A DNA stretch of 64,000 nucleotides from Ensifer sp. WSM1721 (GTDB lineage Bacteria; Pseudomonadota; Alphaproteobacteria; Rhizobiales; Rhizobiaceae). The notes beneath the pieces are model-generated. The model was not told the DNA's origin. It was given only the letters and a program-made list of their open reading frames with translations, and searched no databases. This document shows positions 1 to 8,855 of this stretch, piece by piece. The position numbers were made by a program, and so were the translations under genes. The stretch lies in assembly GCF_000513895.2 (NCBI RefSeq), contig NZ_CP165783.1, positions 744,001-808,000 on the forward strand. The letters run 5' to 3'. Each line of letters opens with the position of its first letter. The first letter of the stretch is position 1.

Positions 1-238
1 GCGTGGCGCGGGCTAGATCCGCCATGTCGTAGACCCCCTCGCCCGTTCGCCTGAAGAAGCGCGCGGCGCCATGTTCCGACACATCGCCGCGCGGCGAAAC
101 GATCGTCGCCTCGGGCAGAAGCTGCGCCCCGACGCCGAAGAACTGGTTCTCGTCTCCGCCGGTCCCGTGGAGCACAAAGAGGATCGGACTGCCAGGCTTG
201 CCGGCCTTCAACTTGTGCACATAACCATGATCGACCAC
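1..238 (-). CDS. Alpha/beta hydrolase (phospholipase/carboxylesterase family), 3' end outside window
   Basis: The gene starts at a GTG at 238 and runs off the left edge, so only about 79 N-terminal residues are visible. An AGGAGA ribosome binding site lies a few bases upstream, and the nearby ATG at 228 is out of frame, so GTG is the likely start. The residues LFVLHGTGGDENQFF form the strand and oxyanion-hole region of the carboxylesterase/phospholipase family, followed by a PRGD motif typical of MhqD/YodD-like hydrolases. It lies 98 bp downstream of a same-strand ring-cleaving dioxygenase. This pairing matches the mhqE-mhqD arrangement known for quinone and aromatic electrophile detoxification. 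The catalytic Ser, Asp and His lie outside the window, so activity cannot be judged. Confidence 0.75.
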   Translation of the reverse strand, partial: MVDHGYVHKLKAGKPGSPILFVLHGTGGDENQFFGVGAQLLPEATIVSPRGDVSEHGAARFFRRTGEGVYDMADLARAT

Positions 239-336
239 TGAATTCTCCTCTGCTGCCCGCCATGTGCGGACGCGCCACTCGATGTTGAACACTGCCCCTC
301 GCCCGTGCGAGCGGACGAGGGGCTTGCCGGGGCCAG

Positions 337-1269
337 TTAGCCTTCGAGCTTCTGCAAATGGCTCTCGAGGATCGGCCGCAGGTGCTTGTGCTGCTGCGGC
401 AGCTTCAGCGCCTCGCCGAGGTGGGCAATGTCCTCGTCGCGATCGAAGCCCGGTTCGTTGGTGGCGATCTCGAAGAGAACGCCGCCTGGCGTGCGGAAAT
501 AGATCGCCCAGAAATAATCGCGATCGATGACGGGTGTCACGTGATAGCCGGTGTCCATCAGCGCCTTGCGCACTTGGAGCTGTTTGTCGCGGTTGTCGAC
601 CGCGAAGGCGACGTGATGCACGGAGCCGGCGCCTTGCGCCGCGCGGCTGATATTCGGCAGCGTCTCGAGGTCGATGAGGCTCGCGCCGTTGCCGCCCGGC
701 ACGACGAGCCGCGTAACGCCGTCCTTCCTGTCGAGCTCCTCATAGCCCATGAACTTGAGCAATTCCGCCGTCGCGCCTTCGTCGCGCAGCCGCATGGCGA
801 CCGAGTGGAAGCCGCGAATTGCATGGTCCTCGGAAATGCCGCTTTCGGTCCAGGGCGCACGCGGATCGTCCTTGACCTCGACCAGGGCAAAGCCGTCGCC
901 GTCGGGACCGGCAAAATTCAGGCGCTTCTCTCCGAAGCTTTCCTCTTCCTTGAGACCGCCGATGCCGAGCTGCGCCAGCCGATCTCGCCAGAAGCCGAGC
1001 GAACCTTGTGGAACGGAGAAGACGGTCGTTCCGACCTCGCCCGTGCCGGCACGGCCACGCGGCATCTGCGGAAAGGGGAAGTAGGTCATGACCGTGCCGG
1101 GCGTGCCGATCTCGTCGCCGTAATAGAGATGGTAGACATCCGGCGAATCGAAGTTCACCGTTTTCTTCACGCGGCGCAGGCCGAGCGTGTTCGTGAAGAA
1201 ATGGTTGTTGGTGCGGGCATCATCCGCCATGGAGGTGACGTGGTGCAGGCCTTTGATCTGGTCGAGCAT
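337..1269 (-). CDS. VOC-family ring-cleaving dioxygenase (MhqE/MhqO-like)
   Basis: This 310-residue protein has the two-module vicinal-oxygen-chelate layout of the glyoxalase/extradiol dioxygenase superfamily. Likely metal ligands are His9 or His10 in GLHHVTS, a His in SVHHVAFAVD (about residue 218) and a Glu in GVLFEIATNEPGF (about 269). Length and opening motif match the MhqE/MhqO/LinE-like ring-cleaving dioxygenases linked to hydroquinone or catechol breakdown. The downstream hydrolase supports a two-gene detoxification operon. The substrate cannot be read from sequence. No regulator of the MarR/MhqR type is visible within the window. Confidence 0.85.
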   Translation of the reverse strand: MLDQIKGLHHVTSMADDARTNNHFFTNTLGLRRVKKTVNFDSPDVYHLYYGDEIGTPGTVMTYFPFPQMPRGRAGTGEVGTTVFSVPQGSLGFWRDRLAQLGIGGLKEEESFGEKRLNFAGPDGDGFALVEVKDDPRAPWTESGISEDHAIRGFHSVAMRLRDEGATAELLKFMGYEELDRKDGVTRLVVPGGNGASLIDLETLPNISRAAQGAGSVHHVAFAVDNRDKQLQVRKALMDTGYHVTPVIDRDYFWAIYFRTPGGVLFEIATNEPGFDRDEDIAHLGEALKLPQQHKHLRPILESHLQKLEG

Positions 1270-1459
1270 TGTGCGCTTCCTTTCTGCCCGCTTCGATGCG
1301 GGGCTTAGCCGATGGCGAATAGATGCGCCGCCGAAGCCGTTCGCGAAAGCCCTGCTCGCAGGAACGCATTGTCAATGTTGCGTTGACGAACACTTCAGAC
1401 CGTTGACGATTAGTGTACTCTCTTGCCATCACAGGGGCGGCCTTCTACGATCCTTTTAC

Positions 1460-3325
1460 ATGATCAGCCATGCGAGGGAGGAGGAGCCCAGGCATTCCGT
1501 GAGATACCGTTTCGTGCTTGTGCTCTGCCTGCTGCCGATCGCCGCTACGGTGCTTGCCGTGCAGGGAACGACGCTCGCGACGCTCAGCTACATGCAGGAG
1601 GCGTCGGCACAGGCGAACACGGCGCTGAGGCTGGCGGTCGCCGCCCTCAACGGTCATCTCAACCGTTATCAGGCTCTCCCGGCACTTATTGCCGACCACG
1701 ACGACGTCAAGGAACTGGTTACGCGTCCCCGCGACCGGAGGCTGCGGGAAAGCGTCAACGGTTACCTCAAGGAAATCAACGAGCTTCTCCGCTCCTCCGA
1801 CATCTATGTCATCACGCCGGACGGCGAGACGATTGCCGCCAGCAACTATGACGGACCGACGAGCTTCGTCGGCGAGAATTTCAGCTACCGCCCCTATTTC
1901 CAGGACGCGGTCAAGGGAAAGCAATCCCGCTTCTACGCCCTCGGGACGACATCGCTGAAGCGCGGCTACTATTTCGGCGCGCCGGTCCGCGTGGGCGAGG
2001 ATATCCGCGGCGTCATCGTCTTCAAGGTCGACATCGAAACCATCGAGGCTTCCTGGCAGGGCGGCGAATACAGGATTTTCGTTTCCGATCCCGAAGGCGT
2101 CATCTTCATGAGCGGCAACCCGGAATGGCTTTACGCCGGTATCCTGCCGCTGACGCCGGAACGGCTCGCACGCACCGAAGCCTCGCGGCGTTATGCCGAC
2201 GCCATCCTCCACCCGCTTCCGGTCGTGCGTAGCGAGCGTTCCGGCCACCAGTTCATGACGATCACGGCAGGCGAAAGCCGCCGGGAATACCTCGTCCTTT
2301 CGCATTACATGCCCGAGGCGGATTGGACGGTGAACGTGCTCACGGACACGGCCTCGGTGCGGACACAGGCGCTGACCACGATCGCGGCCGCCATGTTGCT
2401 CATCTGCCTTGCGGGACTAGCGATCGCTGTCCTCTTCCAGCGGCGGGTGCGGTTGCGCGAACGTATGCTGATGCAAGAGCAGGCCCAAGAGGAACTCGAG
2501 CGCCGGGTCGAGGAGCGCACGGCCGATCTTGCCCGCGTCAACGCCCAGATCGAAGCGGAGATCGCCGAGAGGCGGCTCACCGAGCAGCAATTGCGCCAGA
2601 CGCAGGCGGACCTTATCCAGGCGGGCAAGCTAGCAGGCCTCGGCCAGATGTCGGCGGCGCTCTCGCACGAATTCAATCAGCCGCTGGCCGCGGCCAAGAC
2701 CTATGCCGACAGCGCCCAATTGTTGATCGAACGCGGACGGACCGACGAGGCAAGCGACAATGTGAGGCGCATTTCCGGACTGATCGATCGTATGGCCTCG
2801 ATCAGCCGGCACCTGCGCAATTTCGCCCGCAAGCCCAATGAGAAGCTCGGACCCGTTCGCCTCGAAGAGGTGATGCACGACACCATGGAGATCGTCGCGG
2901 CACGGCTGAAGGCGTCGGATGCTGAAGTCGACATCGATCTCGGCGGCGAACCGCCCGTGGTCCGGGCGGGTTCGGTCCGATTGCAGCAGGTGCTCGTCAA
3001 TGTCGTCTCCAACGCCGCCGACGCCGTCGAAGGGCTCGAAGATCGACGCATCTCGGTGCGCGCTTGGCGCGAGGGCGACAGGGCGGTGCTCACGGTGCGC
3101 GACCGCGGCCCGGGCGTGGCGCCCGCGATTGCCGAGCGCATCTTCGACCCGTTCTACACCACAAAGGGCGTCGGCAAAGGGCTCGGCCTCGGCCTTTCCA
3201 TTTCCTATAATATCGTCAAGGACTTCGGCGGCAGCCTGGCGGTGTCGAACCATCCCGAAGGAGGCGCCGTGTTCCGCATCGAGCTCGCCCTCGCCGAACG
3301 GGCCGGACGCGAGGCCGCCGAGTGA
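1460..3325 (+). CDS. DctB-like membrane sensor histidine kinase
   Basis: An inner-membrane kinase of 621 residues, the usual length of rhizobial DctB. A membrane segment near residues 15-37 and a second near 310-330 flank a periplasmic double-Cache region containing YVITPDGETIAASN and SFVGENFSYRPYF, much like the C4-dicarboxylate sensor. A coiled coil (EELERRVEERTADL) leads to the phosphoacceptor box SHEFNQPLA (His403), the N box SNAADAVE and the G boxes DRGPGVAP and GLGLGLSIS. The ATG at 1460 was chosen over the longer upstream reading because it gives DctB length and keeps the gene clear of the divergent dioxygenase; its ribosome binding site is weak. It overlaps the response regulator by 4 bp. 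No dctA lies nearby, so this is probably a paralogue with a different ligand. Confidence 0.85.
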   Translation: MISHAREEEPRHSVRYRFVLVLCLLPIAATVLAVQGTTLATLSYMQEASAQANTALRLAVAALNGHLNRYQALPALIADHDDVKELVTRPRDRRLRESVNGYLKEINELLRSSDIYVITPDGETIAASNYDGPTSFVGENFSYRPYFQDAVKGKQSRFYALGTTSLKRGYYFGAPVRVGEDIRGVIVFKVDIETIEASWQGGEYRIFVSDPEGVIFMSGNPEWLYAGILPLTPERLARTEASRRYADAILHPLPVVRSERSGHQFMTITAGESRREYLVLSHYMPEADWTVNVLTDTASVRTQALTTIAAAMLLICLAGLAIAVLFQRRVRLRERMLMQEQAQEELERRVEERTADLARVNAQIEAEIAERRLTEQQLRQTQADLIQAGKLAGLGQMSAALSHEFNQPLAAAKTYADSAQLLIERGRTDEASDNVRRISGLIDRMASISRHLRNFARKPNEKLGPVRLEEVMHDTMEIVAARLKASDAEVDIDLGGEPPVVRAGSVRLQQVLVNVVSNAADAVEGLEDRRISVRAWREGDRAVLTVRDRGPGVAPAIAERIFDPFYTTKGVGKGLGLGLSISYNIVKDFGGSLAVSNHPEGGAVFRIELALAERAGREAAE

Positions 3326-4665
3326 ACGAGAGCCGCATCCTGCTCGTGGACGACGAAGAGGAGTTGCGCCGTTCGAGCGCGCAGGCGCTCGAGCTCGCCG
3401 GCTTTCGCGTCGACACGTTCGCCAGTGCCGAACATGCACTAGAGCTGATCGGCTTCAGCTTCCCGGGCGTCGTCATCAGCGATATCCGCATGCCCGGCGT
3501 GGACGGGATGACGTTCCTGCAGCGCATTCGCGAGATCGATGCCGAGCTGCCGGTGATTCTCGTGACCGGTCATGGCGACGTCCAGCTCGCGGTCCGGGCG
3601 ATGCGTGAGGGCGCCTACGACTTCGTCGAGAAGCCGTTCACGGCGCAGATGCTTGCCGGAACCATCCGCCGCGCCCTCGACTGGCGCGGGCTCGTGCTCG
3701 AAAACCGGCGCCTCAGAGCCGTTGCGGGCAAGCGCGACGACATCGAGCATCGCCTGCCTGGGCGCAGCCAAGTGATGGTCGATTTGCGCTACCGCATCCG
3801 GGCGATCGGCGCTTCGGACGCCGACACGCTGATCATCGGCGAAACCGGCGTAGGCAAGGAAGTCGTCGCCCGCGCGCTGCACGATTTGAGCGGCCGTGCC
3901 AGCGGCCCCTTCATCGCGATTAATTGCGCGGCCCTGCCGGAAAACCTGATCGAGAGCGAGCTCTTCGGCCACGAGCCGGGTGCCTTTCCCGGGGCGCTCA
4001 GGCCGCGCTACGGCAAGTTCGAGCATGGCCGCGGCGGCACGATCCTGCTCGACGAGATCGGCTCCATGCCTTTCGACCTGCAGGCGAAGTTCCTTCGCGT
4101 GCTGCAGGAGCGCGTGATAACCCGTCTCGGCTCAAACGAGACCGTGCCGCTCGACGTGCGTTTCATTGCGACCAGCAAGGTCGATCTGGAGCGCGAGGTA
4201 GCCGGCGGCCGGTTCCGCGCGGACCTTCTCTATCGACTGAACGTCGCAACGCTGCGCGTCCCGCCGCTTTCCCAGCGCCGCTCCGACATTCCCTTGCTTT
4301 TCATGCAGCTCGTGCGCGAATCCGCCGCCCGCTACGGTCGCGACGACATCGATATTTCGCCCTCCCTCGCCTCCGAAATGGCAGCGCGCGACTGGCCGGG
4401 CAATGTGCGCGAGCTACGCAATGCCGCCGAGCGGTTGGTGCTGGGGCTCGATGTCGAAGGGGAGGACACGACTGCGCCCGCCGACAGCCCGCGCCTCGCC
4501 GACAGGGTAGCCGCCTTCGAAAAGAGCGTCATCGCCAGCGCACTTGCGGCACACGGCGGAGCGCTGAAGCCCGTCTACGAGTCGCTCGGCATTTCACGCA
4601 AGACGCTTTACGAGAAGATGCAGAAGTTCGGCCTCGACAAGAGGGCGCTCGCGGACGAGCCGTGA
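3322..4665 (+). CDS. DctD-like sigma54-dependent response regulator with GAFPGA loop
   Basis: This 447-residue regulator begins at a GTG that overlaps the kinase stop (GTGA), so the two genes are translationally coupled. It has a receiver domain (VDDEEE acidic pocket, phosphoacceptor Asp in SDIRMPG, Lys in EKPF), an AAA+ domain (Walker A GETGVGKE, Walker B ILLDEIG, second-region arginines in RFRADLLYRL) and a Fis-type helix-turn-helix (YESLGISRKTLYEKMQKF). The sigma54-contact loop, normally GAFTGA, reads GAFPGA at 3989-4006. The threonine is central for contacting sigma54 in characterised activators, so this protein may use sigma54 in an altered way or not at all. The target genes are not evident. 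Confidence 0.87.
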   Translation: MNESRILLVDDEEELRRSSAQALELAGFRVDTFASAEHALELIGFSFPGVVISDIRMPGVDGMTFLQRIREIDAELPVILVTGHGDVQLAVRAMREGAYDFVEKPFTAQMLAGTIRRALDWRGLVLENRRLRAVAGKRDDIEHRLPGRSQVMVDLRYRIRAIGASDADTLIIGETGVGKEVVARALHDLSGRASGPFIAINCAALPENLIESELFGHEPGAFPGALRPRYGKFEHGRGGTILLDEIGSMPFDLQAKFLRVLQERVITRLGSNETVPLDVRFIATSKVDLEREVAGGRFRADLLYRLNVATLRVPPLSQRRSDIPLLFMQLVRESAARYGRDDIDISPSLASEMAARDWPGNVRELRNAAERLVLGLDVEGEDTTAPADSPRLADRVAAFEKSVIASALAAHGGALKPVYESLGISRKTLYEKMQKFGLDKRALADEP

Positions 4666-4742
4666 GTGGACCGGAAGTACAGGTTCTGGATCGATCGCGA
4701 AGGCCTGACCTCCCTTACGGAGGACTTGAAAGATGAAGGCGG

Positions 4743-4770
4743 CGCGGTCGCCGTCATTGCGGCGACCGCG
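4743..4770. terminator. Stem-loop between convergent operons
   Basis: A 10-bp GC-rich inverted repeat (CGCGGTCGCC / GGCGACCGCG) with an 8-nt loop lies between the response regulator and the convergent aldolase gene, overlapping the aldolase 3' end. There is no clear T tract on either side. It is best read as a weak bidirectional terminator or an mRNA 3' stabiliser. Confidence 0.4.
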
Positions 4771-5458
4771 GGCGGGCGATGTCGTTCACGCCTTCCGCAT
4801 CGGGCGCCTGGCCATAGCTCATGCGCCGCATCTGCGCGATGACGCGCTCCATCTCGTCGTCGGGCAGGATCGGCGGCTCGCCGAGGGTCAAGGCCTGAAC
4901 GTAGATTCGTGACAGAGTCTCGACCTCGATCGCCAGCCACAGTGCGGACTCAAGCGTCTTGCCGAGCGAGATCTGGCCGTGCTGGCCAAGCAGACAGGCC
5001 ATGCGGTCCTTGAGGGCGACAAGCGCGTTGACGGAGAGCGCCTGCGTGCCGAAGGTCGCGTATTCGGCGCAACGGATCGTCGTGCCGCCGGCAATGCCCG
5101 TCATGTAATGAAAGCTCGGGATGGTCTTGTGATGACAGGCAAGCGTCGTCGCGTATATCGAATGGCAGTGCAGCACGACGTTGATATCGGCGCGTTCACG
5201 CAGGATATCGCGATGGAAGCGCCATTCGGACGACGGCCGACGGCCGACATAGGTGCCGTCGAAGCCCATCTCCACCAGGTCCTCGGGCTGCATCGTCTCA
5301 TAGGGCATTGACGAGGGCGTGATGAGAAAGCCGTCATCGGTCCGCACGGAGAGATTGCCGGCCGTGCCCTGATTGATACCGCTCGTATTCATGCGCCGGC
5401 AGATGTCCACCATGTCGCGCCTGAGCGCCAGCTTGTCGGTTGTCGCTGTTTCAGCCAT
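4754..5458 (-). CDS. Class II aldolase (L-fuculose-phosphate aldolase family)
   Basis: A 234-residue zinc aldolase of the FucA/AraD family. The GTAGNLSVR motif near residue 33 is the phosphate-binding loop. VLHCHS (about residues 93-97) supplies two zinc histidines, HGQIS supplies a later His, and Glu in SSEWRFH is placed like the catalytic acid. The start at 5458 has an AAGGAAG ribosome binding site and overlaps the end of the kinase by 8 bp. It is the last gene of the sugar operon and would split a phosphorylated ketose, made by the upstream kinase, into dihydroxyacetone phosphate and an aldehyde. The exact sugar is uncertain. Confidence 0.85.
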   Translation of the reverse strand: MAETATTDKLALRRDMVDICRRMNTSGINQGTAGNLSVRTDDGFLITPSSMPYETMQPEDLVEMGFDGTYVGRRPSSEWRFHRDILRERADINVVLHCHSIYATTLACHHKTIPSFHYMTGIAGGTTIRCAEYATFGTQALSVNALVALKDRMACLLGQHGQISLGKTLESALWLAIEVETLSRIYVQALTLGEPPILPDDEMERVIAQMRRMSYGQAPDAEGVNDIARPRSPQ

Positions 5459-6935
5459 GAAGACTTCCTTTCGTGTTCCGGAGTTCGTCTCGGTTGCCCG
5501 GCTCTCCACGGGAGAGCCTGCGCCAATCGGCGGCGTAGCGGCAAAGTTGGCGCTGGAGCACGCCAAGATCGGGCGGTTCGCTAACGGTGAGCGGCGCCGG
5601 CCCGTCACGCGTTTCGTGCCCGGCAAGCAGCGCCGCCCCGGCGGCAACGCCATAGGCGTCGAGGTTGAAGCGCACTTGGCGCTCCGGGAGCAGCGCCGCC
5701 ACGACGCCCGCATAGAGCGGATCGCGCAGGAAGCTGCCGTCGAGCACGACAAGGCGATCTTCGGAGAGCGTCTCGATGCACTCGACGGTAAGCAGCGCGC
5801 AGTAAAGGAGCGCCAGAACTTTGCGTTCCATTGCCGTCTCAGGCGGCGACCCGAGAATTCGCCCCCTCCCCGCGCTGCCGGGAAAAAGGCCGTCGTCGTC
5901 GCCGAACGAGGGAACGGCGAAGGTCCGCTGCGCGACAAGGTGCGCAAGGACACCGAGGGACGCGTGTTCTGCCGGCGGATCGCCGCCGGCGACATGGGAG
6001 AACTCACGTCCGCCCATCGTCAGAATGCCCCCGAGGCTATTTCCGAATACGTCGCTGTTCAAGGTCATGCCGCGGTGCTCGTCTAGGCGCTCGAGCGGCG
6101 TCGAACGGGAAAAGCCGACGATCCATGTTCCCGTCGAGATCACGATGAAATCCCGCAGACCCGCGGCGTGATAGCGGTAATGGTTGAGGCTGCTGTCGTG
6201 GCCCCCCGTCAGCACACGCATTTCTCCCGGCAGGCCATATCGCTGCACGAGTTCAGTCCGGATCGGCGCAAGCGCCTGCCATGCCTTGGCGAAGGGCGCC
6301 ATCAGCGGCTCCCAGCCGCGGGCACGCACGATCGGCGCCCAGCGGCTTTCCGCGACATTCCAGAGATGCGACTGGGCTCCGAGAAAGCTCGTTTCCGACG
6401 CCGCGACGCCGGAGAGCCGCCAGGCCCAATATTGCGGCAGGCCGAGGTACCAGCGGGCTTTGCCGAACGCATCCGGCTCCCGCTCCTCCATCCAATAGAG
6501 CTGGCGGGCCTGATGCGTGGCGCCATGCATCGTGGCACTGCCGCGATCGAGAAAGGAACCGGCAAGCGGCGCATAGCCGTCGCGGATGTCGGCTGGCAAC
6601 GTCTGCTCGTAATCGATCATCGGCAGCACCGCACCATCGCCGGCATCCGGATCCGCACCCGTCAGCACGCCGCCCGAGCCGTGTCCGGCGGTCACGACGG
6701 CGGCGAGATCGTAGCGCCGTGACAGAGCCGCGAGAGTCTCGAAAACCCACTCACCCAAGCTCTTGAGATCATGATGACGCCAGGGCGGCCCGGGCACAAC
6801 GGGATTGGGAATGCTGACGATCTCGACGACCGCCCCGTCCGCCTCGACCGCGCTCAGCTTGACATTGGTCTTGCCGACGTCGAGGACGGCGACCATAGCC
6901 CCTGGGTTTCCCCGACCGTTTACCGCCGCATCCAC
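5451..6935 (-). CDS. FGGY-family carbohydrate kinase
   Basis: A 494-residue kinase with the N-terminal ATPase fold signature VLDVGKTNVKL, an AGHGSGGV segment, and the later phosphate motif STGTWIVGFS found in FGGY kinases. It most resembles L-fuculokinase/rhamnulokinase-like members. The first ATG is at 6935; an internal ATG at 6896, immediately before VAVLDVG, is a possible shorter start. It sits between a sugar-phosphate isomerase/epimerase-like enzyme and a class II aldolase and overlaps the latter, so it probably phosphorylates the ketose that the aldolase then cleaves. The substrate is not determined. Confidence 0.83.
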   Translation of the reverse strand: MDAAVNGRGNPGAMVAVLDVGKTNVKLSAVEADGAVVEIVSIPNPVVPGPPWRHHDLKSLGEWVFETLAALSRRYDLAAVVTAGHGSGGVLTGADPDAGDGAVLPMIDYEQTLPADIRDGYAPLAGSFLDRGSATMHGATHQARQLYWMEEREPDAFGKARWYLGLPQYWAWRLSGVAASETSFLGAQSHLWNVAESRWAPIVRARGWEPLMAPFAKAWQALAPIRTELVQRYGLPGEMRVLTGGHDSSLNHYRYHAAGLRDFIVISTGTWIVGFSRSTPLERLDEHRGMTLNSDVFGNSLGGILTMGGREFSHVAGGDPPAEHASLGVLAHLVAQRTFAVPSFGDDDGLFPGSAGRGRILGSPPETAMERKVLALLYCALLTVECIETLSEDRLVVLDGSFLRDPLYAGVVAALLPERQVRFNLDAYGVAAGAALLAGHETRDGPAPLTVSEPPDLGVLQRQLCRYAADWRRLSRGEPGNRDELRNTKGSLHG

Positions 6936-7005
6936 TTCTCTTTTCCTCGATCGACCGCGTGGCTTCCCGGGCGAGCCGGGACGCCTTCTCGCGGAACGTC
7001 CCCGG

Positions 7006-7860
7006 TCAGATCAGCCCATACTGTCTGGCCTTGTTGCGCAGGAACGGCAGGCCGTTGCCCATCACTTCTTCCTCGTCCTTCGCAACGGGGCGCCAAACAG
7101 CAAGGCCATAGGCCACTTCCGGCGGCATGTTGATAAAGCTTTCCATGGCGAGACCGCCCTTGAAGCCGATCGCCGCAAGGGTGGAAAAAATCTCATCCCA
7201 GCCACAGGTGCCGTAACCCGGCGTGCCGCGATCGCTTTCGGACAGGTGGATATATTTCAGGTGCTCGCGCGCATCGAGAATGCCCTTGCCGACGCCCTTC
7301 TCCTCGATGTTCATGTGGTAGGTGTCGAGGTGCACGAAGATATTGTCGGCGCCGACCCGCTCTATCATCTTGACCGCCTGCCAACCGGTGTTGATCAGGT
7401 GGTTCTCATAGCGGTTGACGGCTTCGACACCGAGTTCGATGCCGCGCGACTTGGCATGCTTGGCCGCTGCCTCGAGCACGCGGACAATGTTGTCGTACTC
7501 CGCCAAGGTAGGCGGCACGCCGGTGCGCTCGCCGATGCCGCCATAGATTACGCCGGAAAGCGCTTCGCCGCCGAGATCGGCCGTCTTGTCGATCGCAACC
7601 TTCAGATGGTCGATCGCCGCGTCCGGTCGCACCGACGCCCACGCACGCTCCGGCAGACCGAGCGAGCAGAGCGCGCGCAGGCGGTTTTTCTCGAGCAGTG
7701 CACGGGTGTGCTCCGTGTCGACCGCAGGCGGGTTGAGCATCGGGATCTCGATGAAGTCGACCTCGTATTTGACCGCGGCCGCCACCGCCCGTTCGGCCCC
7801 TCCCCGGTCCCAGTTCATGGTCCACATGCTCGTATGGACGCCAAAACCCTGCATGGTCAT
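7006..7860 (-). CDS. Sugar phosphate isomerase/epimerase (xylose isomerase-like TIM barrel)
   Basis: A 284-residue enzyme of the AP-endonuclease-2/xylose isomerase-like TIM-barrel superfamily, close in style to D-psicose/D-tagatose 3-epimerases. Visible metal-site features are the Glu in GVEAVNRYE, FVHLDTYHMNIEE (Asp and His) and the late Glu in GLAMESF. The ATG at 7860 has an AGAGGA ribosome binding site and overlaps the stop of the upstream permease (ATGA). Its place between the transporter and the kinase suggests it epimerises or isomerises the imported sugar before phosphorylation. Confidence 0.8.
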   Translation of the reverse strand: MTMQGFGVHTSMWTMNWDRGGAERAVAAAVKYEVDFIEIPMLNPPAVDTEHTRALLEKNRLRALCSLGLPERAWASVRPDAAIDHLKVAIDKTADLGGEALSGVIYGGIGERTGVPPTLAEYDNIVRVLEAAAKHAKSRGIELGVEAVNRYENHLINTGWQAVKMIERVGADNIFVHLDTYHMNIEEKGVGKGILDAREHLKYIHLSESDRGTPGYGTCGWDEIFSTLAAIGFKGGLAMESFINMPPEVAYGLAVWRPVAKDEEEVMGNGLPFLRNKARQYGLI

Positions 7861-8855
7861 GATCCTCTTCTGACAATTGAAATCTTGATCCTGGTTGCCA
7901 CCCAACGAAGAATCATCACGCCGACAAGCAGGATGCCCCAGACGGCAGTCGCGAGATGCTGGTTGGCTCCAATGAGATTGAGGCCGGACGAGAGAAGCTG
8001 TAGCACCACGAGGGCCACGAAGACCGGGATGACCCGGCCGAAGCCGCCGAACGGATTGACGCCTCCCAGGAAGCAAGCCAGCACGGTGATCAGCAGGTAG
8101 GATTCACCGTGGCCGATGCGCACTGAATTAAATCGCGCCAGCATGATGATGCCGGCGACCGCACACATGACGCCGGAGAGCGTGTAGATGAGCACGATCG
8201 CCTTGCGGGTGTTGATGCCGGAATAGCGGGTCGCCTCGAGGTTGGAGCCGATCATATAAGTGTTGAAGCCGAGCTTGGTACGGCCGAGAAGCACGTGCCA
8301 GGCGAGCACGCATGCGATGAAGACGATCAGCGGCACGGGGATTCCGGCGATCGAACCGTGGCCGATCACGCCCATAAACGGCGGAAAGCCGGAGACATCG
8401 CCGCCGCGTGTCAGGAACTCGCCGAGCCCCCGCAGGAAGATCATCATCGACAAGGACACGAGAATCGGGTGTGCGCGGGTGAAGGCGATTACCAAGCCCA
8501 TTACGGCTCCGCTCGCCGCACCGACCATGAGGGCGAGCAGGCAGGCAACGATAAAGATGCCGAGGCCGGCGTCTACGCCGCCGTTCGCCTTCAGGATCCA
8601 GGCGACCGTCAGTCCGGCAATATTCGCCGTAAACGTGATTGCGAGGTTTAGGCCGCCGGTCAGGATCGGCAGCAGCATGGCGAGCGTCAGGAGTCCCAGT
8701 TCCGGGAGTTGGAAAGCTACAGAACCGAAGGTCGCGGCACTCAGGAACTGCGGCGAGGCGATGCCGAAGACGAGCACGACGGCCACGAAGGCGAGGCCGG
8801 GGCCTGCCATTTCGGGTCCGAGAGCAGCTTTGACGCGTTCGAGGATCGCGGTCAC
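7857..8855 (-). CDS. Sugar ABC transporter permease (RbsC-like), second
   Basis: A 332-residue inner-membrane permease of the ribose/AI-2/rhamnose type. It has about 8-10 hydrophobic segments, a GGLNLAITFTAN motif early and the GSNLEATRYSGI cytoplasmic loop that contacts the ATPase in this family. Translation probably starts at the GTG at 8855, which has an excellent GGAGGGGG site and overlaps the TGA of the preceding permease. It pairs with the adjacent permease to form a heterodimeric channel for the binding protein encoded upstream. Confidence 0.88.
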   Translation of the reverse strand: MTAILERVKAALGPEMAGPGLAFVAVVLVFGIASPQFLSAATFGSVAFQLPELGLLTLAMLLPILTGGLNLAITFTANIAGLTVAWILKANGGVDAGLGIFIVACLLALMVGAASGAVMGLVIAFTRAHPILVSLSMMIFLRGLGEFLTRGGDVSGFPPFMGVIGHGSIAGIPVPLIVFIACVLAWHVLLGRTKLGFNTYMIGSNLEATRYSGINTRKAIVLIYTLSGVMCAVAGIIMLARFNSVRIGHGESYLLITVLACFLGGVNPFGGFGRVIPVFVALVVLQLLSSGLNLIGANQHLATAVWGILLVGVMILRWVATRIKISIVRRGS

